From contig NZ_JYMT01000020.1 of NCBI RefSeq assembly GCF_000938305.1, positions 77,098 through 141,097 of the forward strand: a DNA stretch of 64,000 bases. Reading direction: 5' to 3'. Position numbers and translations under genes: made by a program. The notes below the pieces were generated by a model that was not told where the DNA came from, made no database searches, and saw only the letters and a program-made list of their open reading frames with translations. Shown here piece after piece: positions 16,897 through 28,045 of the stretch (the first letter of the stretch is position 1; the number at the start of each line of letters is the position of its first letter). This DNA is from Bradyrhizobium sp. LTSP885. Its GTDB lineage: Bacteria > Pseudomonadota > Alphaproteobacteria > Rhizobiales > Xanthobacteraceae.

Positions 16897-17877
16897 ATGC
16901 TCGCTTTCACTCTTCGCCGCGCGCTGCAGGCCATCGGCGTCATGATCGCTGTCGGCGTCATCTCGTTCGCGATGTTCCGCTTCGCGGGCGACCCCGTGAG
17001 CCAGATCGTCTCGATCGACACCTCGGCCGCGGAGCGTGCCTCGATCCGGCAGTCGCTCGGCCTCGACGATCCCGTGCTGGTGCAGTTCGGCCGCTACTTC
17101 ATCAATGCCGCGCAGTTCAAGTTCGGCGTGTCCTATCAATTCCGCCTGCCGGTCGCTGACCTCTTGAAGGAGCGCCTGCCTGCGACTCTCGAACTTGCGG
17201 TCTGCGCCACCATTCTCGCCATGGTGTTCGGCATCCTGATGGGGGTCTATTCCGCGTTGCGGCGCGACACCGTCCTGGCCAAATTATTCCAGGCTGTTTC
17301 GCTGGTCGGCATCTCGCTGCCGACCTTCCTGATCGGTATCCTCCTGATCTATCTCTTCGCGGTGACGCTGGGCTGGCTGCCCTCCTTCGGCCGTGGCCAG
17401 GTGGTGAAGCTCGGCTGGTGGACCACCGGGCTTCTCACCCTCTCTGGCCTCAAGGCGCTGATCCTGCCGTCGATCACGCTCGGACTGTTCCAGATGACCC
17501 TGATCATGCGGCTGGTACGCGCCGAAATGCTGGAGGTGCTGCGCACCGATTACATCCGCTTCGCCCGTGCCCGCGGGCTGACCACCCGCGCGATCCATTT
17601 CGGCCATGCGCTGAAGAACACACTGGTTCCCGTCATCACGGTCGCCGGGCTGCAGTTTGGCTCGGTTATTGCATTTTCGATCATCACCGAAACCGTGTTC
17701 CAGTGGCCGGGCATGGGACTTCTGTTCGTGCAGGCCGTGCAAAACGTCGATATTCCGATCATGGCCGCGTATCTGTTGATGGTCTCGCTGATCTTCGTCA
17801 CCATCAATCTCGTGGTCGATATCCTCTATACGGTGGTCGATCCGCGCTTGCGCGCCACCGTCAGCCGCGCGTCATAG
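16897..17877 (+). CDS. ABC transporter permease, DppB type, importer 1
   Basis: 326-residue inner-membrane permease of the peptide/nickel class. It starts with the usual MLAFTLRRALQAIGVMIAVGVISFAMFR membrane helix, then a GDPV periplasmic loop. Later come several hydrophobic helices and the EAA-like cytoplasmic loop EVLRTDYIRFARARGLTTRAI that contacts the ATPases. It ends with DILYTVVDPRLRATV, characteristic of DppB homologues. It is separated from the SBP by a hairpin and followed 9 bases later by the DppC-type permease. Confidence 0.93.
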   Translation: MLAFTLRRALQAIGVMIAVGVISFAMFRFAGDPVSQIVSIDTSAAERASIRQSLGLDDPVLVQFGRYFINAAQFKFGVSYQFRLPVADLLKERLPATLELAVCATILAMVFGILMGVYSALRRDTVLAKLFQAVSLVGISLPTFLIGILLIYLFAVTLGWLPSFGRGQVVKLGWWTTGLLTLSGLKALILPSITLGLFQMTLIMRLVRAEMLEVLRTDYIRFARARGLTTRAIHFGHALKNTLVPVITVAGLQFGSVIAFSIITETVFQWPGMGLLFVQAVQNVDIPIMAAYLLMVSLIFVTINLVVDILYTVVDPRLRATVSRAS

Positions 17878-17886
17878 GGATGAGCC

Positions 17887-18855
17887 ATGTCTGACGCGGT
17901 CGTTCCCCATCGCAGCGAAGAGGGCGCACAGGCGCCGCCCGGCGCCGGCTGGTTCCGGCGCGCGCTCGACAGCGACATCTTCTATTCGTTCCGCCGCTCG
18001 AAGATGACCATGGCGGCGGCCATTGTGACGCTGCTGTTCTTCCTGCTGGCAATCTTCGCGCCCTTGCTATCTGCGCAAAACCCGTTCGATCCCGCGCAAC
18101 TGCAACTGATGAATTCGCGGATTCCGCCGCTGTGGACTGCCGATGGCCAGAGCCCGTTCCTGCTCGGCACCGACGAGCAGGGCCGCGACGTCTTCTCGGC
18201 CATCCTCTACGGCCTGCGCGTCTCGCTCGCCGTGGGCGTCGCCGGCGTGGTCTTTGCCGGCGCACTGGGCATCGCGCTCGGGCTGATCGCCGGCTATTTC
18301 GGCGGCGCGATCGACAGCCTGATCATGCGGATCGCCGACGTGCAGCTCACCTTCCCGGCGATCCTGATCGCGCTTCTGGTCAACGGCGTCGCCAAATCGC
18401 TGCTCGGCAACCGGCTTGACGAAACCAGCACGCTCGGCGTGCTCGTGATCGCGATCGGTCTCAGCTTCTGGGTGCAGTATGCCCGCACCGTGCGCGGCTC
18501 GGTCATGGTCGAGAAGAACAGAGATTACGTGGCGGCCGCGCAACTGATCGGCCTGCCGGCGCCGACCATCATGCTCCGGCACGTGCTGCCGAACACCATG
18601 GGCCCGATCCTGGTCATCGCAACCATCAATCTCGCGCTTGCGATCATCACCGAGGCAACGCTGTCGTTCCTCGGCGCTGGCATGCCCGACACCATGCCTT
18701 CGCTCGGCACCTTGATCCGGATCGGCAACAACTACCTGTTCGCCGGCGAATGGTGGATCGTCGCCTTTCCGGGCATTGCGCTGGCTGGCCTGATCCTGTC
18801 CATCAACCTGCTCGGCGACTGGCTGCGCGACGCGCTCAATCCAAAGCTCCGATGA
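17887..18855 (+). CDS. ABC transporter permease, DppC type, importer 1
   Basis: 322-residue permease. The N-terminal cytoplasmic tail precedes the helix TMAAAIVTLLFFLLAIFAPLL. The DppC signature FLLGTDEQGRDVFSAILYGLRVSLAVG follows, then the EAA-like loop KNRDYVAAAQLIGLPAPTIMLRHVLPN. The C-terminus GDWLRDALNPKLR is standard. The stop overlaps the next gene as ATGA, so permease and ATPase synthesis are coupled. It would pair with the upstream DppB-type protein to form the channel. Confidence 0.93.
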   Translation: MSDAVVPHRSEEGAQAPPGAGWFRRALDSDIFYSFRRSKMTMAAAIVTLLFFLLAIFAPLLSAQNPFDPAQLQLMNSRIPPLWTADGQSPFLLGTDEQGRDVFSAILYGLRVSLAVGVAGVVFAGALGIALGLIAGYFGGAIDSLIMRIADVQLTFPAILIALLVNGVAKSLLGNRLDETSTLGVLVIAIGLSFWVQYARTVRGSVMVEKNRDYVAAAQLIGLPAPTIMLRHVLPNTMGPILVIATINLALAIITEATLSFLGAGMPDTMPSLGTLIRIGNNYLFAGEWWIVAFPGIALAGLILSINLLGDWLRDALNPKLR

Positions 18856-19835
18856 CCCAGCCTGTCCTCTCCGTCCGCGACCTCGAGGTGGAATTCGTCA
18901 CCCGCCGTGCCGTCTTGCACGCGATCAACGGTGTGTCGTTCGATATCGCCAAGGGCGAGGTGCTCGGCGTTGTCGGCGAGTCCGGTGCCGGCAAGTCGGT
19001 GACGGGCCTTGCCGTAATCGGCCTGATCGATCCGCCGGGCCGCATCTCCGCCGGCCAGATCGAGCTGTCGGGGATGCGGATCGATCATCTGCCACCGGAG
19101 GAAATCCGCCGCATCCGGGGAAAACGGATCGGCATGATCTTCCAGGATCCGCTGACCAGCCTCAATCCGCTGTACCGGATCGGCGATCAGATCATCGAGA
19201 CCATCCGCACTCACACCAATCTCGGCGAGAGCGCGGCGCGCAAGCGCGCCATCGACCTGCTCGCCGAGGTCGGGATTCCTGCGCCGGAGAAACGCATCGA
19301 CGGCTACCCGCACGAATTCTCCGGCGGCATGCGCCAGCGCGTCGTCATTGCGCTGGCGATCTGTGCCGAGCCCGAGCTGATTATCGCCGACGAGCCGACC
19401 ACCGCGCTCGATGTGTCGGTGCAGGCGCAGATCATCGCGCTGATCAAGCGACTCGGGCGTGACCACGGCACCGCGGTGATGCTGGTGACCCATGACATGG
19501 GCGTCATCGCCGAAACCTGCGACCGCGTCGCGGTGATGTATTCGGGCCGGATCGCCGAAATCGGTCCGGTGCAGGACGTGGTGCGCAATCCGTTGCATCC
19601 CTACGCCAAGGGCCTGATGGGCGCGATCCCGACACTCGCGGGCGAGGACAAGCGGCTGGTGCAGATTCCCGGATCGATGCCGCGGCTGTCGGCGATCCCG
19701 CCGGGCTGCCCGTTCAATCCGCGTTGCGCCTTTGTCTTCGACCGTTGCCGCGTCGAGCGGCCCGAGCCTGTCAAGCATGGCACGCAAGCGGTCGCCTGCC
19801 ATCTGTTCGCGCCGGCGACGGAGAGCGCGGCATGA
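18852..19835 (+). CDS. ABC transporter ATP-binding protein, OppD/DppD type, importer 1
   Basis: 327-residue ATPase. Walker A is GESGAGKS, the signature is SGGMRQR, Walker B is [12 protein letters not shown] and the H-loop VTHDMG. The C-terminal peptide-importer domain has Cys residues in PPGCPFNPRCAFVFDRC, a pattern that in related ATPases can hold an Fe-S cluster. ATG at 18852 overlaps the permease stop; the longer frame from 18750 is inside the permease. It works with the OppF-type subunit that follows. Confidence 0.94.
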   Translation: MTQPVLSVRDLEVEFVTRRAVLHAINGVSFDIAKGEVLGVVGESGAGKSVTGLAVIGLIDPPGRISAGQIELSGMRIDHLPPEEIRRIRGKRIGMIFQDPLTSLNPLYRIGDQIIETIRTHTNLGESAARKRAIDLLAEVGIPAPEKRIDGYPHEFSGGMRQRVVIALAICAEPELIIADEPTTALDVSVQAQIIALIKRLGRDHGTAVMLVTHDMGVIAETCDRVAVMYSGRIAEIGPVQDVVRNPLHPYAKGLMGAIPTLAGEDKRLVQIPGSMPRLSAIPPGCPFNPRCAFVFDRCRVERPEPVKHGTQAVACHLFAPATESAA

Positions 19836-20827
19836 GCACGACGCTGATCGACGTCAAGAACCTGCGCCGCGTCTTCGACGTCTCGAAGCCATGGCTCAAC
19901 CGCGTGCTCGAAGGCGGCCATCTCGAATTCCTGAAGGCGGTCGACGGCGTCACCTTCGACATCAAGCGCGGCGAAACCTTTGCGCTGGTCGGTGAATCCG
20001 GCTCCGGCAAGACCACGGTCGCGCGCATGGTCGTCGGCCTGCTGCCGCCGAGCTCCGGCGAAGTCGTCATCGACGGCGTCTCGATGACCAACCCGCGGCA
20101 AGCCCAGGAGCGCCGCCGTCTGCGCCGCCGCATCCAGATGATCTTCCAGGATCCCTATGCGAGCCTCAATCCGCGCTACCGGGTCGATGCCATCGTGGCC
20201 GAGCCGATCCGCGCCTTCGCGCTGATCCAGGGCGAGCGCGACATCAAGGCGCGCGTCGGCGAATTGCTCTCGCTGGTCGGCCTGCACCCCGACGACGGCC
20301 TGAAATTCCCGCATGAATTTTCCGGCGGCCAGCGCCAGCGCATCGCGATCGCCCGCGCGCTGGCCTCGGAAGCCGAGTTCATCGTTTGCGACGAGCCAAC
20401 CTCGGCGCTCGATGTCTCGGTTCAGGCGCAGATCCTCAATTTGATGCGCGACCTGCAGGACAAGTTCGGCCTGACCTACCTCTTCATCAGCCACAACCTC
20501 GCGGTGGTCCGCCACATGGCGACCCGGATCGGCGTGATGTATCTCGGCCGCATCGTCGAGATCGCCGAAAGCCGCAAGCTGTTCGATGATCCGCAGATGC
20601 CCTACACAAGGATGTTGCTCGGCGCGGTTCCCGATCTGGCGATGTCCGGCCGCCAGCGCATTCCGGTCAAGGGTGAAATTCCCAACCCGATCGATCCGCC
20701 GCCAGGATGCGCCTTCAACCCGCGCTGCCCGCTGGCATTCGATTTGTGCCGCCAGAAGGCGCCGGATCTGATCAATGGCGTGGCCTGCCACGCCGTCAAC
20801 AGCCCGGTCGCAGCTGTTCTGGCGTGA
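19832..20827 (+). CDS. ABC transporter ATP-binding protein, OppF/DppF type, importer 1
   Basis: 331-residue ATPase. Walker A is GESGSGKT, the signature is SGGQRQR, Walker B is FIVCDEPTSALD and the H-loop ISHNLA. The OppF-type C-terminus contains PPPGCAFNPRCPLAFDLC. The start at 19832 forms an ATGA overlap with the OppD-type gene. It closes importer 1; the gamma-glutamyltransferase begins 97 bases later on the same strand, so it may share the transcript. Confidence 0.94.
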   Translation: MSTTLIDVKNLRRVFDVSKPWLNRVLEGGHLEFLKAVDGVTFDIKRGETFALVGESGSGKTTVARMVVGLLPPSSGEVVIDGVSMTNPRQAQERRRLRRRIQMIFQDPYASLNPRYRVDAIVAEPIRAFALIQGERDIKARVGELLSLVGLHPDDGLKFPHEFSGGQRQRIAIARALASEAEFIVCDEPTSALDVSVQAQILNLMRDLQDKFGLTYLFISHNLAVVRHMATRIGVMYLGRIVEIAESRKLFDDPQMPYTRMLLGAVPDLAMSGRQRIPVKGEIPNPIDPPPGCAFNPRCPLAFDLCRQKAPDLINGVACHAVNSPVAAVLA

Positions 20828-20924
20828 TCACGCGGATGCGAGCAGCCATGTGCACCAGACGGTTGGCATCCCAGGCCGCCTGTGATCAAGTGCGCCGCAA
20901 CAAGCCCTTGGACGGTGAAGCCGC

Positions 20925-22730
20925 ATGAGCAACGTCAATCCCGATCCGTTCACCACCCGGCCTGAAATCGAAGGCACATTCGGCGTCGTCACCTCGACGC
21001 ACTGGATCGCCACCGCGGTCGGCATGGGGATCCTGGAAAAAGGCGGCAACGCCTTCGACGCCGGCGTCGCGGCGGCCTTCACGCTCCAGGTGGTCGAGCC
21101 GCATCTGAACGGCCCCGGCGGCGACGTCCCTGTGATCGTGCACGATATCAAGCGCGGCAAGACCGAGGTGATCTGCGGCCAGGGTCCGGCGCCGGCCAAG
21201 GCGACCATCGCGCATTACCGCAGCGAAGGCCTCGAGATGGTGCCCGGCACCGGCCTGCTCGCGGCCTGCGTGCCCGGCACGTTCGAGACCTGGATGCTGC
21301 TGCTGCGCGACTACGGAACTGTGAAGCTCCGCGACGTGCTGGAGCCCGCGATCATCTATGCGCGCGATGGCTATCCGCTGGTCGAGCGCGCGGCCGCGAC
21401 CATCCAGATCGTGGAGCAGTTGTTCCGCAAGCACTGGACCACCTCGGCGGATGTCTATCTGCCTAATGGCGAGGTGCCGAAGCCCGGCACCATCTTCACC
21501 AACAAGCGGCTTGCGGAGACTTACATCCGCATTCTGAACGAGGCCGAGAGCGCCGGCGGCGATCGCGTCGCGCAGATCGAGCGTGCGCGCCAATCCTGGT
21601 CAAAAGGTTTTGTCGCCGAGGCGATCGACAAATTCTGCCGCACCCAGGACGTGATGGACGTCTCGGGCTCGCCGCATCGCGGCGTGCTGACCGCCGACGA
21701 CATGGCGCGTTGGCAGCCGACCATCGAAGCGCCGCTGACTTACGACTACGGCCGCTACACCGTGCAGAAGGCCGGCGTCTGGAGCCAGGGCCCGGTGATG
21801 CTGCAGCAGCTCGCGCTGCTGAAGGGCTTTGAACTCGACGGGCTCGATCCTGTCGGTCCCGACTTCATCCATCTGCAGATCGAATGCGCCAAGCTCGCCT
21901 ATGCCGATCGCGAGACATTCTATGGCGACCCGAAATTCACCGAGATCCCGATCGAAACACTCCTGTCGGACGCCTATAATGACGAACGGCGCAAGCTGAT
22001 CTCAAAGGACAAGGCGTCGCTCGACTTCATTCCCGGTTCGGTCGAGGGCTTCGGTGCCGTCGTCAAGCTGCGCCGCGCGGAGGGGCATCGCGAAGCCGTC
22101 GGCGCGATGGGTGCCGGCGAGCCGACAGTCGGCCGCTTCGGCGAGGTGCGTGGCGACACCGTGCATTTCGACATCATCGACAAAGCCGGCAACATGATCT
22201 CGGCGACGCCGTCCGGCGGCTGGCTGCAATCCTCGCCCGTGATTCCCGAACTCGGCTTCTGCCTCGGCAGCCGCGCGCAGATGTTCTGGCTGGAGGAAAA
22301 CCACCCGGCCGCGCTGGCACCGGGCAAGCGGCCGCGCACCACGCTGTCGCCGACCATGGCGCTGCGCGACGGCGAGCCGTATCTCGCATGGGGCTCGCCC
22401 GGCGGCGACCAGCAGGATCAGTGGATCACGCAGTTCTTCCTGCGGCACGTTCACGCCAAGATGAATCTGCAGGAGGCTATTGACGCGCCGGCCTGGCACT
22501 CCGAGCATTTCCCGATCTCGTTCTGGCCGCGCACCGCGCGCCCCGGCGTGCTGGTGCTGGAAAATCGCGTACCGAAGCCGACCGTCGACGAATTGAAGCG
22601 GCGCGGCCATGTGGTGGAGATCGGCCCCGATTGGTCGGAAGGCCGCCTCACCGCAGCGTCGAAAGTCGGGCCTCGCCGCCGCGCCGCTGCGAACCCGCGC
22701 GGCATGCAGGGCTACGCGGCGGGCCGCTAG
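20925..22730 (+). CDS. gamma-glutamyltransferase family protein
   Basis: 601-residue Ntn-hydrolase precursor of the Ggt family, which cleaves gamma-glutamyl bonds such as that in glutathione. The N-terminal part has GNAFDAGVAAAFTLQVVEPHLNG. The predicted autoprocessing and catalytic residue is Thr412 in GDTVHF, followed by the small-subunit motif DKAGNMISATPSGGW and then RPRTTLSPTMALRDGEPYLAWGSPGGDQQ. No signal peptide is evident, unlike exported E. coli Ggt, so a cytoplasmic role after uptake is possible. It sits between two peptide ABC importers and just before a DUF1028 gene. Confidence 0.9.
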   Translation: MSNVNPDPFTTRPEIEGTFGVVTSTHWIATAVGMGILEKGGNAFDAGVAAAFTLQVVEPHLNGPGGDVPVIVHDIKRGKTEVICGQGPAPAKATIAHYRSEGLEMVPGTGLLAACVPGTFETWMLLLRDYGTVKLRDVLEPAIIYARDGYPLVERAAATIQIVEQLFRKHWTTSADVYLPNGEVPKPGTIFTNKRLAETYIRILNEAESAGGDRVAQIERARQSWSKGFVAEAIDKFCRTQDVMDVSGSPHRGVLTADDMARWQPTIEAPLTYDYGRYTVQKAGVWSQGPVMLQQLALLKGFELDGLDPVGPDFIHLQIECAKLAYADRETFYGDPKFTEIPIETLLSDAYNDERRKLISKDKASLDFIPGSVEGFGAVVKLRRAEGHREAVGAMGAGEPTVGRFGEVRGDTVHFDIIDKAGNMISATPSGGWLQSSPVIPELGFCLGSRAQMFWLEENHPAALAPGKRPRTTLSPTMALRDGEPYLAWGSPGGDQQDQWITQFFLRHVHAKMNLQEAIDAPAWHSEHFPISFWPRTARPGVLVLENRVPKPTVDELKRRGHVVEIGPDWSEGRLTAASKVGPRRRAAANPRGMQGYAAGR

Positions 22731-22743
22731 ATAGAGGCTTGAG

Positions 22744-23450
22744 ATGACCTGGTCGATCATCGCCCGCGACAGCGCCACCGGCCAGTTCGGCATCGCCGTC
22801 GCGACCCGGTTCTTCGCGGTCGGCGCGCGCGTGCCCCATATCGCCGCCGGTATCGGCGCGATTGCGACGCAGGCGATGGTCAATCCCTATTACGGCATCG
22901 ACGGCGTCACACTGCTGCGCGGCGGCAACAGCCCGCACGACGTCATCGCGACGTTGCTCGCGCGCGATGCCGGACGCGAAAGCCGGCAGGTGCATATCAT
23001 GGACGCCAAGGGCCGCATATCAGCGCATTCCGGCAAGGATTGCGTCGACTGGTTCGGCCATATCTCGGGCGACGGCTTTTCGATCGCCGGCAACATGCTG
23101 GCCGGGCCCGCGGTGCTCGACGACACCGCGAAAGCCTACGCTGCCAACGAAACGCTGCCGTTCGCGCAGCGCCTGATCAAGGCCATGTTCGCCGGCGAGG
23201 CGGCCGGGGGCGACAAGCGCGGCAAGCAATCGGCGGCACTCTTGATCCATGGCACGGAGGAATGGTCCGATCTCGACCTGCGGGTCGACGACCATGCCGA
23301 TCCCCTGCACGAGCTGGAGCGGCTGGAGGCGGTCAGCCGCGAACGCTGGGTGCATTTCCGAAAATTCATGCCGACCCGCGACAATCCCGCCGGGATCACC
23401 GACCGTGTCATCATTGACGCCGCCATCGATGCCGCAGCGAAGAGCCAGGG

Positions 23451-23454
<4 letters not shown>
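22744..23454 (+). CDS. DUF1028 family protein (putative Ntn-hydrolase-like)
   Basis: 236-residue DUF1028 protein starting MTWSIIARDSATGQFGIAVATRFFAVG, followed by GIGAIATQAMVNPYYG and GKDCVDWFGHISGDGFSIAGNML. The family adopts an Ntn-hydrolase-like fold and is suspected to include amidohydrolases or peptidases, but no reaction is established. It starts 13 bases after the gamma-glutamyltransferase and overlaps the next ATPase as ATGA, so it is firmly inside the peptide-import operon. A role in breaking down the imported compound is inferred. Confidence 0.88.
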
Positions 23455-24436
<982 letters not shown>

Positions 24437-24440
<4 letters not shown>

Positions 24441-25531
24441 CCGCACTGCTCGAGGTCGAGGGCCTGGTCAAGCACTTCGTCGCCGCGCGCTCGGTGTTCG
24501 GCCGCCCGACCTCCCATGTGAAGGCCGTCGACGGCGTCAGCTTCACGGTCGAGGCCGGAAAGACGCTGGCGCTGGTCGGCGAATCCGGCTGCGGCAAATC
24601 CACCGTCAGCCGGCTGGTGCTGCGGCTGATCGAGCCCGACGCAGGCACCGTCCGCTTCGAAGGCCGCGATCTCGGCGCGCTCAACGCTGCACAATTGCGC
24701 GCGTTCCGCCGCGACGCGCAGATCATCTTCCAGGACCCCTACGCCTCACTCAACCCGCGCATGACGGTGAGCCAGATCCTGACCGAACCGCTGGCGCTGC
24801 ACGACCTCGTGCGGTCGGCCGGCCGCCGCGATCGGGTCGAGGAGCTGTTGCGCCTGGTCGGCCTCGAACCGCGCTTTGCCCGCCGCTACCCGCATGAATT
24901 CTCCGGCGGCCAGCGCCAGCGCATCGCGATTGCCCGCGCGCTCGCGGTCGAGCCGAAGCTGATCATCTGCGACGAGCCGGTGTCGGCGCTCGACGTCTCG
25001 ATCCGATCGCAGATCCTCAATCTGTTGCGCGACCTGCAGGATCGCCTCGGGCTTGCGTATATTTTCGTCTCGCATGACCTCGCGGTGGTCAAGCACATCG
25101 CCGACCGCGTCGCTGTCATGAATCTCGGCACCATCGTCGAGACCGCGAACGCCGATGCGCTGTTCGCCGCCCCGCGCCATCCCTACAGCCGCGCATTGCT
25201 ATCGGCGATCCCGGTGCCTAAACCGAAGGCGAAACGCAGCCGCATTGTGCTGCAGGGGGAGATGCCGAGCGCGCTCGATCCGCCCTCCGGCTGCCGCTTC
25301 CACACCCGGTGCCCCTATACAATCGCGCGCTGCCGCAGCGAAGTGCCGCAGCTCGCCGAAGATGGCACCGGACATGTAACGGCGTGTCACCGGACGGCGG
25401 AGCTGCCGCCGGCGGATGCGATCGTGCCGTCCGACGGCGGCTTCTCGCCGGTGCTGGAAAAATTGGTCGCGGCCTTCAGCAAGCCTGCGGAAGGGGCTGG
25501 GCGTTCCGGGGTTGGTACAGTCGGGAGCTAG
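24437..25531 (+). CDS. ABC transporter ATP-binding protein, OppF/DppF type, importer 2
   Basis: 364-residue ATPase. Walker A is GESGCGKS, the signature SGGQRQR, Walker [13 protein letters not shown] and the H-loop VSHDLA. The C-terminal peptide-importer extension carries [18 protein letters not shown] and then an unusual ~50-residue tail that runs to within a few bases of the SBP gene. ATG at 24437 overlaps the preceding ATPase stop (ATGA). It is the partner of the OppD-type ATPase of importer 2. Confidence 0.94.
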
Positions 25532-25538
25532 GCCGCGC

Positions 25539-27077
25539 ATGAACATGGGGAACGGTATGATGAGGATGCTTCTGAAGGCAGCGACCGCTGCGACCCTGTT
25601 GCTGGTGCTCGGCGCAGGCGTCCAGGCCCAAGCCCAGACCACGTTGCGCATCGGCCTTGCCGAGGATCCTGATATCCTCGATCCCTCGACCGCGCGCACC
25701 TATGTCGGCCGCATCGTGTTCGCCGCCTTCTGCGACAAGCTGTTCGACATCGACGAGAAGCTCAACATCGTGCCGCAGCTTGCGCTCTCGCACGAGACTT
25801 CCGCGGACGGCAAGGAAGTCACGATCAAGCTGCGCCCCGGCGTCAAATTCCAGGACGGCGAGCCGCTCGATGCGGAAGCCGCAAAATTCTCGCTCGACCG
25901 CCACATGACGATGCCGACCTCGTTCCGGAAGTCGGAGCTTGCCAGCGTCGATCACGTCGAGGTGGTCGATCCCCTGACCATCAAGCTGGTGCTGAAGACG
26001 CCGTACTCGCCGCTGATCGCCCAGCTCACCGACCGCGCCGGCATGATGGTGTCGCCGAAGGCGGCCAAGGAGGCCGGCGACAAGTTCGGCCTGCATCCGG
26101 TCTGCGCCGGCCCGTACAAATTCGTCGAGCGCGTGCAGCAGGACCGCATCGTGTTCGAGAAGTTCGCCGACTACTGGAACAAGGACAACATCTTCATCGA
26201 CCGCATCGTCTATTTGCCGATCGTCGACGCCACTGTGCGGCTCGCCAATCTGAAATCCGGCGGGCTTGACCTTATCGAGCGCGTGCTGGCCACCGACATC
26301 AAGGATGTTCGCGCCGATCCGAAGCTCGTGCTGTCGACGGCGCCGGAGCTCGGCTATCTCGGCCTCACCGTCAACATCGCCAACGACAAGGCCAAGGGGC
26401 CGCTCAGCCAGTCGGAGAAGGTACGTCAGGCGCTTGACCTGTCGATCGATCGCGAGGCGCTCAACCAGGTCGTGTTCAACGGCGAGTTCACGCCGGGCAA
26501 TCAGTGGGTCTCTCCGACCCATCCCTATTATCAGAAAGCGTTTCCTGTCCGTGGCGGCGATGTCGCCAAGGCCAAGGCGTTGCTGAAGGAAGCCGGTGTC
26601 ACGCTGCCTGTCACGGTCGACTACATGATCCCCAAGGGCTCGGAGTATGAGGCCGTGGCTCAGGTCGTGCAGTCGATGGCGGCCGAAGCCGGCTTCGACA
26701 TCAAGATCCGCGTCGTCGAGTTTGCGACCACCTTCAAGCAGGCCCAGGCCGGCGAATTCCAGGTGTTCCAGATTAACTGGAGCGGCCGGATCGATCCCGA
26801 CGGTAATTCCTATGTCTTCATGCACTCAAAGGCGCCGCAGAACGACGGCGGCTATTCCAGTCCGGACGCCGACAAACTGATGGAAGACGCGCGGCTGATC
26901 GCCGATCCCGCGCAGCGCAAGGCGATCTACGAGAAGCTGGCCAAGATCCTGCTCAACGACGAGCCGATCATCTACCTGTTTCACCGCAAGCTCTTGATCG
27001 CGCACACCACCAAGGTCGAGGGCTACCGGCAGATGCCGGACGGGCTGGTGCGCGTGGTCGGGCTGAAACTGAAGTGA
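25539..27077 (+). CDS. ABC transporter substrate-binding protein, family 5, importer 2
   Basis: 512-residue family-5 periplasmic binding protein. It has a signal peptide (KAATAATLLLVLGAGVQAQA), mature start QTTLRIGLAEDPDILDPSTA, and the signature KEVTIKLRPGVKFQDGEPLDAEAAKFSLDR. The middle GPLSQSEKVRQALDLSIDREALN is typical. The start at 25539 is given; ATG at 25557, with GGGG six bases before it, is equally good and gives a neater signal peptide. The ligand is unknown. The sequence is only distantly like the importer 1 SBP, so the two systems probably bind different molecules. Confidence 0.9.
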   Translation: MNMGNGMMRMLLKAATAATLLLVLGAGVQAQAQTTLRIGLAEDPDILDPSTARTYVGRIVFAAFCDKLFDIDEKLNIVPQLALSHETSADGKEVTIKLRPGVKFQDGEPLDAEAAKFSLDRHMTMPTSFRKSELASVDHVEVVDPLTIKLVLKTPYSPLIAQLTDRAGMMVSPKAAKEAGDKFGLHPVCAGPYKFVERVQQDRIVFEKFADYWNKDNIFIDRIVYLPIVDATVRLANLKSGGLDLIERVLATDIKDVRADPKLVLSTAPELGYLGLTVNIANDKAKGPLSQSEKVRQALDLSIDREALNQVVFNGEFTPGNQWVSPTHPYYQKAFPVRGGDVAKAKALLKEAGVTLPVTVDYMIPKGSEYEAVAQVVQSMAAEAGFDIKIRVVEFATTFKQAQAGEFQVFQINWSGRIDPDGNSYVFMHSKAPQNDGGYSSPDADKLMEDARLIADPAQRKAIYEKLAKILLNDEPIIYLFHRKLLIAHTTKVEGYRQMPDGLVRVVGLKLK

Positions 27078-27099
27078 CGGTCGCAGCGCAGGCACAGCC

Positions 27100-28041
27100 A
27101 TGCTGAACTTCCTTGCCAAGCGGCTGGTGCAGATCGTCCCGACGCTGTTCTTTGTCTCGCTGCTGATCTTCTCGCTGCAGCATCTGCTGCCGGGCGATCC
27201 CGCGCTGGTGATGGCTGGAGAGGAGCGCGATCCAGCCGTGATCGAGCAGATCCGCCAGCAGTATCACCTCGATCAGCCGATCCCGGTGCAGTATATCTAC
27301 TGGATCAAGGGCGTGCTGTCGGGCGACTTCGGCGAGTCCTTGCGCAACAAGATGCCGGTGCTGAGCCTGATCGCGCAGAAGCTGCCGGTGACGATGCAGA
27401 TCGCCGGTATGGCGATCGTGATCGCCTTCCTGATCGGCATTCCCGCCGGCATCATCTCGGCGGTCAAGAAAGGCACCGCCTGGGACTATGGCGCCAATCT
27501 GTTTGCGCTGTGGGGCATCTCGACACCGAATTTCTGGCTCGGCATCATGCTGATCTTCCTGTTCTCGATCAAACTGGGCTGGCTGCCGGCCTCCGGCTAC
27601 GTGCCGCTGAGCGAGGACTGGCGCGCCAGTCTCGCCGCGTCGATCATGCCGGCCTTCGTGCTCGGCAACGCGATCGCCGCGATCCTGATGCGGCACACCC
27701 GCAGCGCCATGCTGCAGGTCTTGGAAAGCGACTATGTCCGCACCGCGCGCGCCAAGGGCCTGTCGGAGCGGTCGGTAATCCTCAAGCATGCGATGCGCAA
27801 CGCGCTGACGCCGATCATCACGCTCGGCGCGCTCGAGCTTGGCACGCTGCTGTCGGGCGCAGTGCTGACCGAGCAGATCTTCTCGATCCCCGGCTTCGGC
27901 AAGCTGATCGTCGACGCCGTGTTCAACCGCGATTACGCCGTGGTGCAGGGCGTGGTGCTGACCACGGCGACGATCTACATCGCGCTCAACCTGATTGCAG
28001 ACATCGCCTACATCCTCGTCAACCCGCGGCTGAGGGGTTGA
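27100..28041 (+). CDS. ABC transporter permease, DppB type, importer 2
   Basis: 313-residue permease beginning MLNFLAKRLVQIVPTLFFVSLLIFSLQHLLPGDPALV. It has the cytoplasmic EAA-like loop VLESDYVRTARAKGLSERSVILKHAMRNA and ends DIAYILVNPRLRG. These are standard DppB features. It follows the SBP by 22 bases and precedes the DppC-type permease by 4 bases. Confidence 0.94.
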   Translation: MLNFLAKRLVQIVPTLFFVSLLIFSLQHLLPGDPALVMAGEERDPAVIEQIRQQYHLDQPIPVQYIYWIKGVLSGDFGESLRNKMPVLSLIAQKLPVTMQIAGMAIVIAFLIGIPAGIISAVKKGTAWDYGANLFALWGISTPNFWLGIMLIFLFSIKLGWLPASGYVPLSEDWRASLAASIMPAFVLGNAIAAILMRHTRSAMLQVLESDYVRTARAKGLSERSVILKHAMRNALTPIITLGALELGTLLSGAVLTEQIFSIPGFGKLIVDAVFNRDYAVVQGVVLTTATIYIALNLIADIAYILVNPRLRG

Positions 28042-28045
28042 CGCG

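Noticed and set aside
25476..26825. 449-residue open frame on the minus strand
   Set aside because: It is the complement of the importer 2 binding protein gene; only the plus-strand product has domains.
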